Assembly (NCBI RefSeq): GCF_002286735.1
Contig: NZ_NRTA01000002.1
Location: forward strand, 124,001-188,000
Source of the DNA: Leptolyngbya sp. BC1307
Lineage (GTDB): Bacteria; Cyanobacteriota; Cyanobacteriia; Phormidesmidales; Phormidesmidaceae
DNA: 64,000 nucleotides
Direction: 5' to 3'
Shown here: piece after piece, positions 9,315 to 19,526 of the stretch
How the letters are laid out: every line of letters begins with the position of its first letter
Position numbering within the stretch: position 1 is the first letter of the stretch
The notes under the pieces: model-generated
Databases searched by the model: none
The model's input: the letters and a program-made list of their open reading frames with translations, nothing else
What the model was told of the DNA's origin: nothing
Position numbers and translations under genes: made by a program

Positions 9315-10655
9315 ATGCAGCTTATTCATTTAAGAAAGCCTTTATCCAAGCGCTGGCAAGCTTCTAGTATCCTCTTACTGAGTTTGCTGACAGGAGCCCT
9401 ATTGACGGCCACACCTTTTGGAAAACGCTTAATCGCCAGGCCGCCGTCCCGATACGCATACCCCTTTTCTCTATCGTTAGAGGGTGACAATCAACAGACC
9501 GTAGAAAGCGCTATTGCGTCTTATCAAGGGCGGGTTCAGCAGCATCCGGCAGATGGCTTAGATCGCGCTGCGCTAGCGGGCGCTTACCTAAAAATGGCTC
9601 GCGTCACGGGGGCGGCTAACTGGTATCTGCTGGCAGAGCAGGAGGCGCGGCAGTCGCTGACTAACCTACCTTTTAACAATGACGGTGCCGTGATGGTGCT
9701 AGCTGAAATTGCCCAAGCCAAACACGAATTTGCTGAAGCCGTGCGTTTGGCAGAGCAGGTCTCTGGCGCAAAATCGCTGACGGTAGTGGTTACTTCAAAA
9801 CTGGCGATGGGTCAGCTAGCGGCAGCGGAAACGGCAGCAGACGAAATGGTGGATTTTGTCCCCTCTCTCGGTAGCTTAAGTCTGCGGGGGTTGACTCGGA
9901 TGGCGCGAGGAGATCATCAGGGGGCACTGCTTGATTTTCAGCAGGCGATCGCCGCTGAAGAGCCCAGTGAACAGCGCGGCTCTGCTCAGATAAGAACCTT
10001 TCTAGGCAGGCTCTACGCCGAGCAGGGAAAAAGTGAACAGGCAGAGCAGCTATACCGCGAAGCCCTGAAAATTGTGCCTGACTATCCGCTGGCGCTGCTG
10101 CATTTAGCTCAGCTAGAGACGCGCTCAGGTGATTACCGAGCGGCTAATCGCTATTACTCGCAGCTCAGTACATCTGTCGCGAGCCAGGGGGTGGCGCTCC
10201 AGGGAATTGCCCGCATTCGCTCACTCCAGGGCAAAGCTGCTGAAGCCGAGTGGCAAAGTGCTGAAACGGTGCTAAGACAGCAGCTTGACGATAACGCTTT
10301 GGGACACAGGCGCGACCTGGCGCATTTGCTGCTAGAGCGCGGTCGTGACCGGGATGTGGCTGAGGCGATCGCCCTCATGCAAACCGAAACCCAAAACCGG
10401 CGCGATGCCGAAACGCTCGACATCCTGGCCTGGGCGCTATCGCGGGCGGGCCGCTGGCAGGAAGCGCAGGCCGCCATTCGTAAGGCACTTGATCAAGGCG
10501 TCCGAAATGCAGGTATTTTATACCGAGCTGCTGAAATTGAAACCGCATTAAGCCACCCAGATCAAGCTGAGAAATATATTCGCTCAGCTCAAGCGCTCGA
10601 TCCATCCTTTGATCAGCAGACTCGCCAAAGACTAGGACTGGTTGCCCAAAAATAA
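9315..10655 (+). CDS. Exported or membrane-anchored TPR repeat protein
   Basis: A protein of about 446 residues with a basic N-terminus and a hydrophobic segment (ASSILLLSLLTGALLTATPFG) acting as signal or anchor. Several tetratricopeptide-like repeats follow from about residue 60, for example RTFLGRLYAEQGKSEQAEQL and LALLHLAQLETRSGDYRAAN. TPRs form helical scaffolds for protein contacts. I prefer ATG 9315, preceded by GGAAG at 9301-9305, over the in-frame TTG at 9291. Its stop lies 10 bp before the preferred start of the transporter gene, so the two are probably one operon. No enzymatic domain is visible. Confidence 0.8.
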   Translation: MQLIHLRKPLSKRWQASSILLLSLLTGALLTATPFGKRLIARPPSRYAYPFSLSLEGDNQQTVESAIASYQGRVQQHPADGLDRAALAGAYLKMARVTGAANWYLLAEQEARQSLTNLPFNNDGAVMVLAEIAQAKHEFAEAVRLAEQVSGAKSLTVVVTSKLAMGQLAAAETAADEMVDFVPSLGSLSLRGLTRMARGDHQGALLDFQQAIAAEEPSEQRGSAQIRTFLGRLYAEQGKSEQAEQLYREALKIVPDYPLALLHLAQLETRSGDYRAANRYYSQLSTSVASQGVALQGIARIRSLQGKAAEAEWQSAETVLRQQLDDNALGHRRDLAHLLLERGRDRDVAEAIALMQTETQNRRDAETLDILAWALSRAGRWQEAQAAIRKALDQGVRNAGILYRAAEIETALSHPDQAEKYIRSAQALDPSFDQQTRQRLGLVAQK

Positions 10656-10665
10656 CGTTGCCATC

Positions 10666-12075
10666 ATGACTCGAAAACTGCGTCGATACAGCATTCTGGG
10701 TTTACTAAGCGCCTGCTGCCTTTGGCTGGCTATGGCAGTGCCCGGTCAGGCTCACTGGGCCGATTTAGCAACCGCTGAAATTACCTTTCAATCGGCTGAG
10801 GTTTCATCTGGAGAGCAATCTGGGGGGCAGTCTGGGGCGCAAATTGCTCTGACCTACCCTACCCAGCTAACTGCCTTTGCCGATGACGACACCAGCGGGC
10901 AGCTTTCAGACGAAGAAATTAATCGCCATCGCGCTCAGCTCCAAACCTTTTTGCAAGATCGCATTCGGTTGCAAGACAGTCAGGGTCAAATGGCAGTCTT
11001 GAGCGTTAGCCCTCGCAGTGGCGTTGTTGGCGTCGTTTCTCCTAGCGGGCAGGCGGCTCCCAAGACCCACACAGGTTTGCAGTTGGACTATACCTGGCCA
11101 ACCGCCGTTCAGGGTATTGAGATTGACTACAACTTATTTGTTCCAGATGCTCCTAAAGCTACCTGCTTAGCGACGATTTCTCAGGCAGGAGAGTTTACCA
11201 GCCACGTCTTTACCCCCCAAAAGACGACGCTGGTCCTAACGCCAGCGGGGACTGTGTTGAGTAAAGGCAAATGGGCACTGACGCTGATCGGGGTTTTTGC
11301 TTGGGGGGCGGCGCATTCAATGTCGCCCGGTCACGGCAAAACCCTGGTCGGAGCCTATTTAGTCGGCGAACGAGCTACGCCGCGCCACGCTATTTTCTTG
11401 GCAATGGTAACGACGGTGACACATACACTAGGCGTCTTTGCTTTGGGGTTGGTGACGCTGTTTGCCGCTCGCTACATTTTGCCAGAACAGCTTTATCCCT
11501 GGCTGAGTCTGCTATCGGGAACGATGGTGATGGCGATTGGGGTGAATCTGCTCTGGCAGCGGTGGCGGCGATATGTTTCTACAAAGGGCAGTAGCCATGA
11601 GGCTCACGGTCATACTCATACCCCTCATGCTCATACCCCTCATCATCACGGCCATACCCATCATCACGATCACGACCACGGTCATAGCGAGCATTCTCAT
11701 AGCGAGCACACTCACGGTGAACCAGCTCACTCCCACCTGCCTGCTGAAAATGGTGAGCCTGTTACCTGGCGAAGTTTGCTGTTTTTAGGGCTGTCGGCGG
11801 GTTTAGTGCCCTGTCCGGCGGCGCTAGTGCTGCTGTTGGGAGCGATCGCCCTCGGCAACCCAACATCTGGCCTGATTCTAGTATTCGTCTTTAGCCTAGG
11901 ACTATCGCTCGTGCTGACCGTGCTGGGGCTGTTGTTGGTCTATGCCAAGCAGCTATTTAAGTATTTGCCGACAACTCAGCTATCTTGGACGCGGTGGTTG
12001 CCGGTAGCTAGTGCCTCTGGGATCGTAGTTATCGGCATCGCGATTTCTACCCGGTCGCTGCTGCAAGTTTTCTAA
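10666..12075 (+). CDS. Nickel/cobalt transporter with His-rich loop (RcnA/NicO type)
   Basis: A membrane protein of about 469 residues. A signal peptide ends near GQAHWADLA; a periplasmic domain (to about residue 190) precedes the transporter core. The core begins with HSMSPGHGKTLVGAYLVGE, a motif of RcnA/NicO-type transporters. A loop at about residues 308-360 is packed with His and acidic residues (HGHTHTPHAHTPHHHGHTHH and more), typical of Ni/Co binding. A second hydrophobic half has GLVPCPAALVLLLGAIA. ATG 10666 is preferred over the in-frame TTG at 10642, which would overlap the TPR gene. Whether it imports or exports metal is not decided by sequence. Confidence 0.85.
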   Translation: MTRKLRRYSILGLLSACCLWLAMAVPGQAHWADLATAEITFQSAEVSSGEQSGGQSGAQIALTYPTQLTAFADDDTSGQLSDEEINRHRAQLQTFLQDRIRLQDSQGQMAVLSVSPRSGVVGVVSPSGQAAPKTHTGLQLDYTWPTAVQGIEIDYNLFVPDAPKATCLATISQAGEFTSHVFTPQKTTLVLTPAGTVLSKGKWALTLIGVFAWGAAHSMSPGHGKTLVGAYLVGERATPRHAIFLAMVTTVTHTLGVFALGLVTLFAARYILPEQLYPWLSLLSGTMVMAIGVNLLWQRWRRYVSTKGSSHEAHGHTHTPHAHTPHHHGHTHHHDHDHGHSEHSHSEHTHGEPAHSHLPAENGEPVTWRSLLFLGLSAGLVPCPAALVLLLGAIALGNPTSGLILVFVFSLGLSLVLTVLGLLLVYAKQLFKYLPTTQLSWTRWLPVASASGIVVIGIAISTRSLLQVF

Positions 12076-12107
12076 AACCTAGAGTAGATAGTGATCGATG
12101 AACGGCT

Positions 12108-13619
12108 TCAGGGAGCAACGGCCTCAGATCCTTCGTCCGCACTGCTCGCATCGTCAAACAGATCGGCATCGGGGCTATCAACCGGAGCTTCAATAGCAGA
12201 CGTATCGTCAGCGCTAGGACTGATGAGCGTATCTGGGATGTCTGTCGGTGTCGTTGGTGCAGATTCAGTGAGATCCGCCGCCGGTTTCTCCAGATTCGTA
12301 AGGGATTTTTCTATCTCCTCTTCTAATTTTTCTGATGCTTCTATCGACTCGTTTGCTGCGGACTCGAAGTCACTCAAATCCTCAGGAAGCTGACTGGGCT
12401 TTTCCTCGGCGGGTACCTCTAAGGGTTCAAGTTCATCAGATAGCTGGTCGAGTGGCTCATCTTCAGGCTCACTCAGGTCAGCCGGATCTTCCAGCTCAGC
12501 CTCCAACGAACGGATTTCAGCCGGATTTTCTTCAGCCGGATCAACTTCTGACTCTAGCTGAACAGCCTCCTCAGACTCTGCTGCTGCAGGCTGCTCCTCT
12601 AGCTGAAGTTCAGATTCGGTGATGTCTACAGGTTCTAGCTCCACAGGAGCGACGGGTTCAATGGGTGGCTCATAGTCAGGATCTGCAATCTGTCCAATCT
12701 GCTTCAGCGGCAGCTCACCACGCACAATTTTGGCCAGCGAATTTTGCTGCTCGGGGTCGTAATTAACTAGCCGCACCGTACTGTTAAAAGCATTGTCAAT
12801 GGGGTTTCCCTGCTCATCGACCAGGGTTAGCTGCACCCAATTTTGCCCTGGCTTAAATCCTTTGAGATAGATCGGCTGCCACTGCTCAAACAAAAAGCTC
12901 TGGCCATTGACCGTACAGCGCACCCGCCAATCTGAGAGGTCATCTTCTGAGCTTTCTTGGGCGATCATATGCAGCGGCGCATTGGTCAGATAAAAATCGA
13001 GCAAGATCGGTTCAGCGCCGTAAGTGCCCTGGGGCTCGCTGTAAGTCAGCAGCGGCTGAGCCAGATCAGGCGCATTGGCTCCCGTTTTGGCGAAGACATG
13101 AAAAGTGGTTTGAGCGAAGGCTGCTTCGTTCTTAAAGCTTTCGCCCCAGGGCCGCACGGCAAATACCCTGAGCGTATGACTACCGGGCAACAGGTCTGAA
13201 AACTCTAGAGGATCGTCCAAACTATAGATAGATCGTGCCGGTTGATTATCAAGAATGACCTGCAGGTGAGGGCCCAAGCCAGTTTTTTCATCCTTATATA
13301 TAGAGAGGCCGCGTAACGTCAGTTGGGCGCTGAGGCTAGTTTCTTCTATGACCTGGTCGGGCTTAGGTTTGGCGATCGCCACTTGGGGCTCGCTGTCCAT
13401 CAGATTCGCCAGGTCTAAAAAGATGGCAGGCGGCGCGACCTCGCTGATTGAACCGCTGAGCGATCGCACCTGCTCGCCGCTCGGCACATCAGGCAAATCT
13501 AAAAGGCGTACAGACTGAGATTTATTAGCACAGCTCAACAGCACCAGGCTCAATAACCCGCTGAGGAATAGCCGCGCCGCTTGCTTGAGCCACCGATTCT
13601 GAGTCTCTGTCACCTTCAT
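12108..13619 (-). CDS. Putative lipoprotein with long acidic C-terminal tail
   Basis: A 503-residue protein. The N-terminus has a hydrophobic stretch and lipobox-like LVLLSC with Cys at residue 30, so it is probably lipid-anchored. Residues 60-320 look like beta-rich extracytoplasmic modules, including a segment (RGLSIYKDEKTGLGPHLQV, then LLPGSHTLRVFAVRPWGESF) reminiscent of Ig-like folds. Residues 330-500 are strongly enriched in Glu, Pro, Ser and Asp and are probably disordered. I do not recognise a named family. It converges on the nickel/cobalt transporter gene (32 bp between stops) and lies upstream of psaA in divergent orientation. Confidence 0.7.
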   Translation of the reverse strand: MKVTETQNRWLKQAARLFLSGLLSLVLLSCANKSQSVRLLDLPDVPSGEQVRSLSGSISEVAPPAIFLDLANLMDSEPQVAIAKPKPDQVIEETSLSAQLTLRGLSIYKDEKTGLGPHLQVILDNQPARSIYSLDDPLEFSDLLPGSHTLRVFAVRPWGESFKNEAAFAQTTFHVFAKTGANAPDLAQPLLTYSEPQGTYGAEPILLDFYLTNAPLHMIAQESSEDDLSDWRVRCTVNGQSFLFEQWQPIYLKGFKPGQNWVQLTLVDEQGNPIDNAFNSTVRLVNYDPEQQNSLAKIVRGELPLKQIGQIADPDYEPPIEPVAPVELEPVDITESELQLEEQPAAAESEEAVQLESEVDPAEENPAEIRSLEAELEDPADLSEPEDEPLDQLSDELEPLEVPAEEKPSQLPEDLSDFESAANESIEASEKLEEEIEKSLTNLEKPAADLTESAPTTPTDIPDTLISPSADDTSAIEAPVDSPDADLFDDASSADEGSEAVAP

Positions 13620-14290
13620 GAAATCCTCGCACCAAAACTTGACTGCTAAATCTGACCGCGCTACGCCACCTGATCATAATTGGACAGGGGCCCTCAAGTG
13701 ATTTCTATTGCTAAACCTGACAGTCTGTTCACTTGAGCCAAAACTTTCAGGCGATAAGCCCATGCAACCAAACTTCTTTAAAGTTTGCAGAACGTCATCT
13801 TAGTCTGGGGTTCTCTATGGACGTAGCTCGTTTTCATCTATCCTCAGCCCCATTCTGCCGAAGGCGAGCCTGTAAAAAAAGCCCAACAATGCGAAATGTT
13901 TCTTTTTGTCCAGATAATCGCCAAATTTCGCTCTTCATATGTATGCAGCGAGCGTGCAAACCTTACAGGGATAGTATTTCCGCTGGTTGAACTATTGTTA
14001 ACTTAATGCCGACCCGGCTCGCAGCCGTGACTATAATACGTGAGAACATCCCTTTACCTCCTTGGGTTTGGACCGATAGCGTCACGAGTCGAGTTACCTT
14101 TCGCCTGTGATTCTATGCAAATAGCTGCTTGTAACAGACAGCGCGGTCTTCACAAAGATCCGGTCTAGCTAAGTGCTCTTGCGAGTAACACTCTTGCCCT
14201 TGAGTTTTATCGATCTATCGCTCGCCTTCGGGCTGGATCGCCCACGTTGGTATCGTCCCGTTCTTTCTCTGTCTAGAGAGGAGAGTCTCC
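13620..14290 (+). promoter_or_regulatory. Intergenic region and long psaA leader
   Basis: About 670 bp without a convincing gene precede psaA. A perfect TATAAT lies at 14032-14037, about 250 bp before the psaA start, without an obvious -35 box at the usual spacing. Long leaders and multiple promoters are known for cyanobacterial psaA. The AGAGGAGAG just before the ATG (14276-14285) supplies the ribosome binding site. A small hairpin lies at 13769-13787. I looked for paired HLR1 (RpaB-type) repeats and did not find a convincing one. A short frame at 13733-13990 has no recognisable content. Confidence 0.5.
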
Positions 14291-16564
14291 ATGACAACTA
14301 CACCGCGCGAGCGGGAAGCCACCAAAGCTAAGGTTGTGGTTGATAAAAACCCCACACCCACTTCATTTGAGAAGTGGGCCAAGCCAGGTCACTTTGACCG
14401 GACATTGGCTCGGGGACCTAAAACTACCACCTGGATTTGGAACCTTCACGCTGACGCTCACGACTTCGACAGTCATACCAGTGACCTAGAAGACATATCT
14501 CGAAAAATCTTTAGCGCTCACTTTGGTCATCTGGCCGTTGTGTTCATCTGGCTGAGCGGCATGTATTTCCACGGCGCTCGCTTTTCCAACTACGAAGGTT
14601 GGATGGCTAATCCGCTGGCTGTTAAGCCCAGTGCTCAGGTCGTTTGGCCGATTGTCGGTCAAGAGATCTTGAATGCTGATGTCGGCGGCGGCTTCCACGG
14701 CATTCAGATCACCTCGGGTCTGTTCCAGCTGTGGCGTGCTTCCGGCATTACCAACACCACTCAGCTCTATGCGACTGCCATTGGCGGTTTGGTAATGGCT
14801 GGTCTGATGTTGTTTGCTGGCTGGTTTCACTACCACAAGCGCGCTCCTAAGCTGGAGTGGTTCCAAAACGTAGAGTCCATGCTGAACCACCACCTAGCAG
14901 GTTTGCTGGGTCTGGGTTCTCTATCTTGGGCCGGTCACCAAATCCATGTGGCTGCCCCGATTAACAAGCTGCTGGACGCAGGCGTTTCGCCTAAAGACAT
15001 TCCGCTGCCGCATGAGTTCTTGTTTGACAAGGCTTTCATGGCAGAGCTATATCCCGGTTTCGCGCAGGGTCTCAAGCCCTTCTTTACGCTAAATTGGGCA
15101 GCTTATTCGGATTTTCTCACCTTTAATGGGGGATTGAATCCGGTAACTGGCGGTCTTTGGCTGACTGATTCGGCGCACCATCATTTGGCGATCGCCGTCC
15201 TCTTCCTGGTTGCTGGTCACATGTACCGCACCAACTGGGGCATTGGTCACAACATCAAGCAAATTTTGGATAACCACAAAGGCGATCCGCTTTTGTTTGG
15301 AGGTGAAGGTCACGTCGGCTTGTACGACTTTTTAACGACCTCCTGGCACGCTCAGCTCGCCATTAACCTGGCGCTGCTCGGTTCGCTCACCATCATCGTG
15401 GCTCAGCATATGTATGCGATGCCGCCCTATCCTTACCTGGCGACTGACTACGCGACTCAAGTGTCGCTGTTTACTCACCACATGTGGATCGGTGGATTCA
15501 TCGTCGTCGGTGCGGGGGCACACGGAGCTATTGCTCTGATTCGCGACTACGACCCGGCTAAGCATGTCAACAACGTGCTCGACCGGACGCTCAGAGTTCG
15601 CGACGCCATCATCTCTCACCTCAACTGGGTTTGTATTTTCCTTGGCTTCCACAGCTTTGGTCTCTACATTCACAACGACACCATGCAGGCATTGGGCCGC
15701 CCCCAGGACATGTTCTCGGATACGGCAATTCAACTGCAGCCTGTCTTTGCGCAGTGGATTCAGAGCCTGCACACCGCAGCGCCTGCCCTCAACGGCACCG
15801 CGCCTAACGCGCTAGCACCAGTTAGCTATGCCTTTGGCGGCGGTGTGGTCGCAGTCGGTGGCAAGGTTGCCATGATGCCGATTCAGCTCGGCACCGCTGA
15901 CTTCATGGTTCACCACATCCATGCGTTCACTATTCACGTGACCGTGCTCATCCTGCTAAAGGGTGTGCTGTATGCCCGGAACTCTCGTCTTATTCCTGAT
16001 AAGGCTGCACTCGGTTTCCGATTCCCTTGCGACGGCCCCGGTCGTGGCGGCACTTGCCAGGTTTCGGCTTGGGATCATGTGTTCTTGGGTCTGTTCTGGA
16101 TGTACAACTCGATTTCGATTGTGATTTTCCACTTCAGTTGGAAGATGCAGTCAGATGTATGGGGCACAGTGTCCGACAACGGCACGGTCTCACATATTAC
16201 CGGCGGTAACTTTGCCGCAAGTGCAATCACCATCAACGGTTGGCTGCGCGACTTCCTGTGGGCGCAAGCTTCTCAGGTCATCAACACCTACGGTTCGGCA
16301 CTGTCGGCTTACGGTCTGATGTTCTTGGGTGCCCACTTCATCTGGGCCTTCAGCCTCATGTTCCTCTTTAGTGGTCGCGGCTACTGGCAGGAATTGATTG
16401 AGTCTATTGTGTGGGCTCACAACAAGTTGAAAGTGGCTCCGGCTATCCAGCCTCGCGCACTGAGCATTACTCAGGGCCGAGCTGTGGGCGTGGCTCACTA
16501 CCTCTTAGGAGGGATCGCTACCACATGGGCATTCTTCCTGGCTCGAATGATAACAGTAGGTTAA
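14291..16564 (+). CDS. psaA: Photosystem I P700 chlorophyll a apoprotein A1
   Basis: One of two core polypeptides of photosystem I. It binds P700, most antenna chlorophylls, and half of the Fx iron-sulfur cluster in the thylakoid membrane. The length of 757 residues is normal. The Fx loop [12 protein letters not shown] has Cys 580 and Cys 589. Many conserved His-containing helices are visible, for example [19 protein letters not shown] and [20 protein letters not shown], and the C-terminus ends [12 protein letters not shown]. The start is fixed by a strong AGAGGAG. It is followed after 25 bp by psaB with no terminator between, so they form one operon. Nothing in the sequence suggests a far-red paralogue. 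Confidence 0.99.
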   Translation: MTTTPREREATKAKVVVDKNPTPTSFEKWAKPGHFDRTLARGPKTTTWIWNLHADAHDFDSHTSDLEDISRKIFSAHFGHLAVVFIWLSGMYFHGARFSNYEGWMANPLAVKPSAQVVWPIVGQEILNADVGGGFHGIQITSGLFQLWRASGITNTTQLYATAIGGLVMAGLMLFAGWFHYHKRAPKLEWFQNVESMLNHHLAGLLGLGSLSWAGHQIHVAAPINKLLDAGVSPKDIPLPHEFLFDKAFMAELYPGFAQGLKPFFTLNWAAYSDFLTFNGGLNPVTGGLWLTDSAHHHLAIAVLFLVAGHMYRTNWGIGHNIKQILDNHKGDPLLFGGEGHVGLYDFLTTSWHAQLAINLALLGSLTIIVAQHMYAMPPYPYLATDYATQVSLFTHHMWIGGFIVVGAGAHGAIALIRDYDPAKHVNNVLDRTLRVRDAIISHLNWVCIFLGFHSFGLYIHNDTMQALGRPQDMFSDTAIQLQPVFAQWIQSLHTAAPALNGTAPNALAPVSYAFGGGVVAVGGKVAMMPIQLGTADFMVHHIHAFTIHVTVLILLKGVLYARNSRLIPDKAALGFRFPCDGPGRGGTCQVSAWDHVFLGLFWMYNSISIVIFHFSWKMQSDVWGTVSDNGTVSHITGGNFAASAITINGWLRDFLWAQASQVINTYGSALSAYGLMFLGAHFIWAFSLMFLFSGRGYWQELIESIVWAHNKLKVAPAIQPRALSITQGRAVGVAHYLLGGIATTWAFFLARMITVG

Positions 16565-16589
16565 GGAGCGCGGAGGACTCGCATAACTT

Positions 16590-18818
16590 ATGGCAACTAA
16601 ATTCCCTAAATTTAGCCAAGCGCTAGCGCAAGACCCGACCACTCGTCGGATCTGGTACGGGATTGCCACGGCTCACGACTTTGAAACCCATGACGGGATG
16701 ACAGAGGAGAATCTTTACCAAAAGATCTTTGCCTCTCACTTCGGTCACCTGGCGATCATTTTCCTCTGGACCTCGGGCAACCTGTTCCACGTCGCTTGGC
16801 AAGGCAACTTTCCACAGTGGACGCAAGATCCGCTCAATGTGAAACCGATCGCGCATGCGATTTGGGATCCTCACTTTGGTCAGCCTGCGGTGGATGCGTT
16901 CACCCAAGCTGGCGCAAGCAACCCGGTTAACATCGCTTACTCGGGTGTATATCACTGGTGGTACACCATCGGTATGCGCACGAACGGCGACCTGTACATT
17001 GGCGCGGTGGGCCTGTTGGGCCTGGCAGCAGTGATGCTGTTCGCGGGCTGGCTACACCTGCAGCCCAAGTTCCGCCCGAGCTTGTCCTGGTTTAAGAATG
17101 CTGAATCTCGCCTGAACCACCACCTGGCTGGTCTGTTTGGCGTCAGCTCTTTGGCCTGGACGGGTCACCTGGTACATGTGGCAATTCCTGAGTCTCGCGG
17201 TCAGCATGTCGGCTGGGATAACTTCCTGACGACATTGCCTCACCCTGCTGGTCTCAAGCCGTTTTTCACGGGCAACTGGGGCGTTTACGCTCAAGACCCG
17301 GATACGGCTAGTCACATCTTTGGCACGGGTGAAGGATCCGGTTCGGCGATTTTGACCTTCTTGGGTGGCTTCCACCCGCAGACAGAGTCTCTCTGGCTGA
17401 CGGATATGGCGCATCACCATTTGGCGATCGCCGTCATCTTCATCATCGCTGGCCACATGTACCGGACGAACTTCGGTATCGGTCACAGCATCAAGGAGAT
17501 TCTGGCCACTCACCGTCCGCCTGAGGGTACGCCCTTTGGTGGCGCGTTAGGGGCTGGTCATAAAGGTCTCTACGACACACTGAACAATTCGTTGCACTTC
17601 CAGCTCGCTTTGGCGCTGGCTTCTTTGGGGGTGATTACCTCTCTGGTTGCTCAGCACATGTACGCGCTGCCGCCTTATGCTTTCATCGCTAAGGACTTCA
17701 CGACTACAGCGGCGCTGTACACTCACCACCAGTACATTGCTGGATTCATCATGGTGGGAGCGTTTGCTCACGGCGCGATCTTCCTGATTCGCGACTATGA
17801 TCCAGCGGCGAATGAGAACAACGTGCTGGCCCGCGTACTCGACCACAAAGAAGCGATTATCTCGCACCTCAGCTGGGTTTCTCTGTTCCTCGGCTTCCAT
17901 ACCCTGGGCATTTACGTTCACAACGATGTGGTCGTCGCCTTTGGTACGCCTGAGAAGCAGATCCTGGTTGAGCCGGTGTTTGCACAGTTTGTGCAGGCCG
18001 CTTCTGGTAAGGCGCTTTACGGCTTTGATACGCTGCTTTCTAACCCCGATAGCATTGCTACGACGGCTTGGCCAAATCATGGCGCTGTCTGGCTACCGGG
18101 TTGGTTTGACGCGATTAACAGTGGTACCAACTCTCTGTTCCTGGCAATTGGGCCTGGTGACTTCTTGGTACACCATGCGATCGCGCTCGGTCTCCACACC
18201 ACCACTTTGATCTTGGTCAAGGGTGCGTTGGATGGCCGTGGCTCTAAGCTCATGCCCGACAAGAAGGACTTTGGCTTTAGCTTCCCTTGTGACGGCCCTG
18301 GTCGTGGCGGCACTTGCGACATCTCAGCGTGGGATTCGTTCTACCTGGCGATGTTCTGGATGCTCAACACCATTGGTTGGGTGACCTTCTACTGGCACTG
18401 GAAGCATTTAGCGATATGGAGCGGTAACGTCGCTCAGTTTAATGAGAACTCAAACTATCTCATGGGCTGGCTGCGCGACTATCTCTGGCTAAACTCTTCT
18501 CAGCTGATCAACGGTTACAACCCCTACGGGATGAACAATCTGGCAGTTTGGGCTTGGATGTTCCTCTTTGGACACCTGGTCTGGGCAACTGGATTCATGT
18601 TCCTCATCTCCTGGCGCGGTTACTGGCAAGAACTCATCGAGACCATTGTTTGGGCTCATGAGCGCACGCCTTTGGCTAACCTGGTTCGTTGGAAGGATAA
18701 GCCGGTGGCAATGTCCATCGTTCAAGGTCGTCTGATTGGTCTGGCTCACTTTACGGTGGGGTATATACTGACTTACGCAGCCTTCCTGATTGCTTCAACC
18801 TCTAGTCGATTCGGCTAG
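16590..18818 (+). CDS. psaB: Photosystem I P700 chlorophyll a apoprotein A2
   Basis: Partner of PsaA in the photosystem I heterodimer; binds P700, antenna pigments and the other half of Fx. The 742-residue length is normal. The Fx loop [12 protein letters not shown] has Cys 567 and Cys 576. The N-terminus [20 protein letters not shown] is canonical. A GCGGAGGA motif lies 15-22 bp upstream of the start. The gene ends with an intrinsic terminator 30 bp downstream, marking the end of the psaAB transcript. Confidence 0.99.
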   Translation: MATKFPKFSQALAQDPTTRRIWYGIATAHDFETHDGMTEENLYQKIFASHFGHLAIIFLWTSGNLFHVAWQGNFPQWTQDPLNVKPIAHAIWDPHFGQPAVDAFTQAGASNPVNIAYSGVYHWWYTIGMRTNGDLYIGAVGLLGLAAVMLFAGWLHLQPKFRPSLSWFKNAESRLNHHLAGLFGVSSLAWTGHLVHVAIPESRGQHVGWDNFLTTLPHPAGLKPFFTGNWGVYAQDPDTASHIFGTGEGSGSAILTFLGGFHPQTESLWLTDMAHHHLAIAVIFIIAGHMYRTNFGIGHSIKEILATHRPPEGTPFGGALGAGHKGLYDTLNNSLHFQLALALASLGVITSLVAQHMYALPPYAFIAKDFTTTAALYTHHQYIAGFIMVGAFAHGAIFLIRDYDPAANENNVLARVLDHKEAIISHLSWVSLFLGFHTLGIYVHNDVVVAFGTPEKQILVEPVFAQFVQAASGKALYGFDTLLSNPDSIATTAWPNHGAVWLPGWFDAINSGTNSLFLAIGPGDFLVHHAIALGLHTTTLILVKGALDGRGSKLMPDKKDFGFSFPCDGPGRGGTCDISAWDSFYLAMFWMLNTIGWVTFYWHWKHLAIWSGNVAQFNENSNYLMGWLRDYLWLNSSQLINGYNPYGMNNLAVWAWMFLFGHLVWATGFMFLISWRGYWQELIETIVWAHERTPLANLVRWKDKPVAMSIVQGRLIGLAHFTVGYILTYAAFLIASTSSRFG

Positions 18819-18848
18819 CTAGGTTGAGCCATTAGGCGAATAGAATAG

Positions 18849-18882
18849 AGCCCCTCAGCGTTGCTGGGGGGCTTTGTTTTTT
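18849..18882 (+). terminator. Rho-independent terminator of psaAB
   Basis: An 11-bp GC-rich stem (arms 18849-18859 and 18863-18873, one G-T wobble) with a 3-base GTT loop is followed by a T-rich tract with one G. It lies 30 bp after the psaB stop. Confidence 0.92.
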
Positions 18883-18919
18883 GCAGGGATGTAACCTGGT
18901 CATAAGATATGCAGAGTGA

Positions 18920-19165
18920 ATGGCTATGGTTACTTCTCCATCAAAACTGTACGAGCGTGTTGGGATAAAAGAATATTGGGTGGTGGATGTAGAGGCCCGA
19001 GAAGTTATTACTTTTGCGATAGGTGAGGACGAACGAAGCGGACAGATTATGGTATCTGCAGTACTGCCAAGGTTAGAGATGGATGTGATTGAGGAGGCTT
19101 TGAGGCGATCGCAGACTGAAAATGATGGGGCGATCGCTCAATGGCTAGTAAGGACTTTAGGGTAG
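18920..19165 (+). pseudogene. 3' remnant of a Uma2-family (DUF820) nuclease gene
   Basis: An 81-codon frame matches only the C-terminal third of Uma2 proteins: YERVGIKEYWVVDVEAREVITF followed by LPRLEMDVIEEALRRSQ. The core carrying the PD-(D/E)xK Asp and Glu is absent, and the DNA just upstream is the psaB terminator, so the 5' part was lost. Its end (ENDGAIAQWLVRTL) is almost identical in DNA to a piece at 58036, part of another Uma2 cluster. It may still be translated from ATG 18920 but is unlikely to be a functional nuclease. Confidence 0.8.
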
Positions 19166-19190
19166 TCAGTCATTACCGGCAGACCTGGCT

Positions 19191-19400
19191 CAAGCGCTTT
19201 GCCAGAGCTCGGTAGGAACGATGACGCGGTGGTTTGGCGAGATCGTCCAATACTTTGAGCACAGAACGACCAGCGGTGTTGTCGAAGGCATCAATAATAA
19301 GCTCAAGCTGATTAAGCGCTCTGGCTACGGCTTTAGAAACTTTGAGCGTTTTCGGCGTCGATATCTCATTTGCTGGCATTTTCCTACCGACGCTGCATAA
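19191..19400 (+). pseudogene. 3' remnant of an ISL3-type transposase
   Basis: Translation on the plus strand gives RWFGEIVQYFEHRTTSGVVE then GINNKLKLIKRSGYGFRNFE and FRRRYLICWHF before a TAA at 19398-19400. This is the conserved C-terminal end of ISL3-family (IS204/IS1001/IS1096/IS1165 type) DDE transposases, including the GVVEGINNKLK segment that carries the last catalytic Glu. Most of the transposase is missing and no start codon or terminal inverted repeat is evident. A 68-codon frame on the opposite strand is only its shadow. Confidence 0.82.
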
Positions 19401-19526
19401 TCAATCCCGTAGAGCCATCTGTCGTTATTCTGCTTAATTGATGACACGCCCTAGCTAAAAATCAGGAAAAACATTCCGAGCGGCTTCTCCAATAATTTCA
19501 ACCAGACGCACGACTTGTTGATCTAT

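Noticed and set aside
11590-11745. Repeated CAT/CAC-rich DNA as a separate repeat element
   Set aside because: It codes for the His-rich metal-binding loop of the transporter.
12091-12622. Ser- and Pro-rich frames on the plus strand
   Set aside because: They are antisense readings of the acidic tail of the lipoprotein gene at 12108-13619.
13733-13990. 85-codon frame upstream of psaA
   Set aside because: Cys/Arg-rich translation without any motif, in a region expected to be regulatory.
14291-18818. Far-red (FarLiP) psaA/psaB paralogues
   Set aside because: Both proteins look like standard copies and no knE/rfpABC-type regulators or other FarLiP genes are nearby.
19173-19379. 68-codon frame on the minus strand
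   Set aside because: The plus strand of the same DNA encodes the conserved ISL3 transposase end, so this is a shadow.
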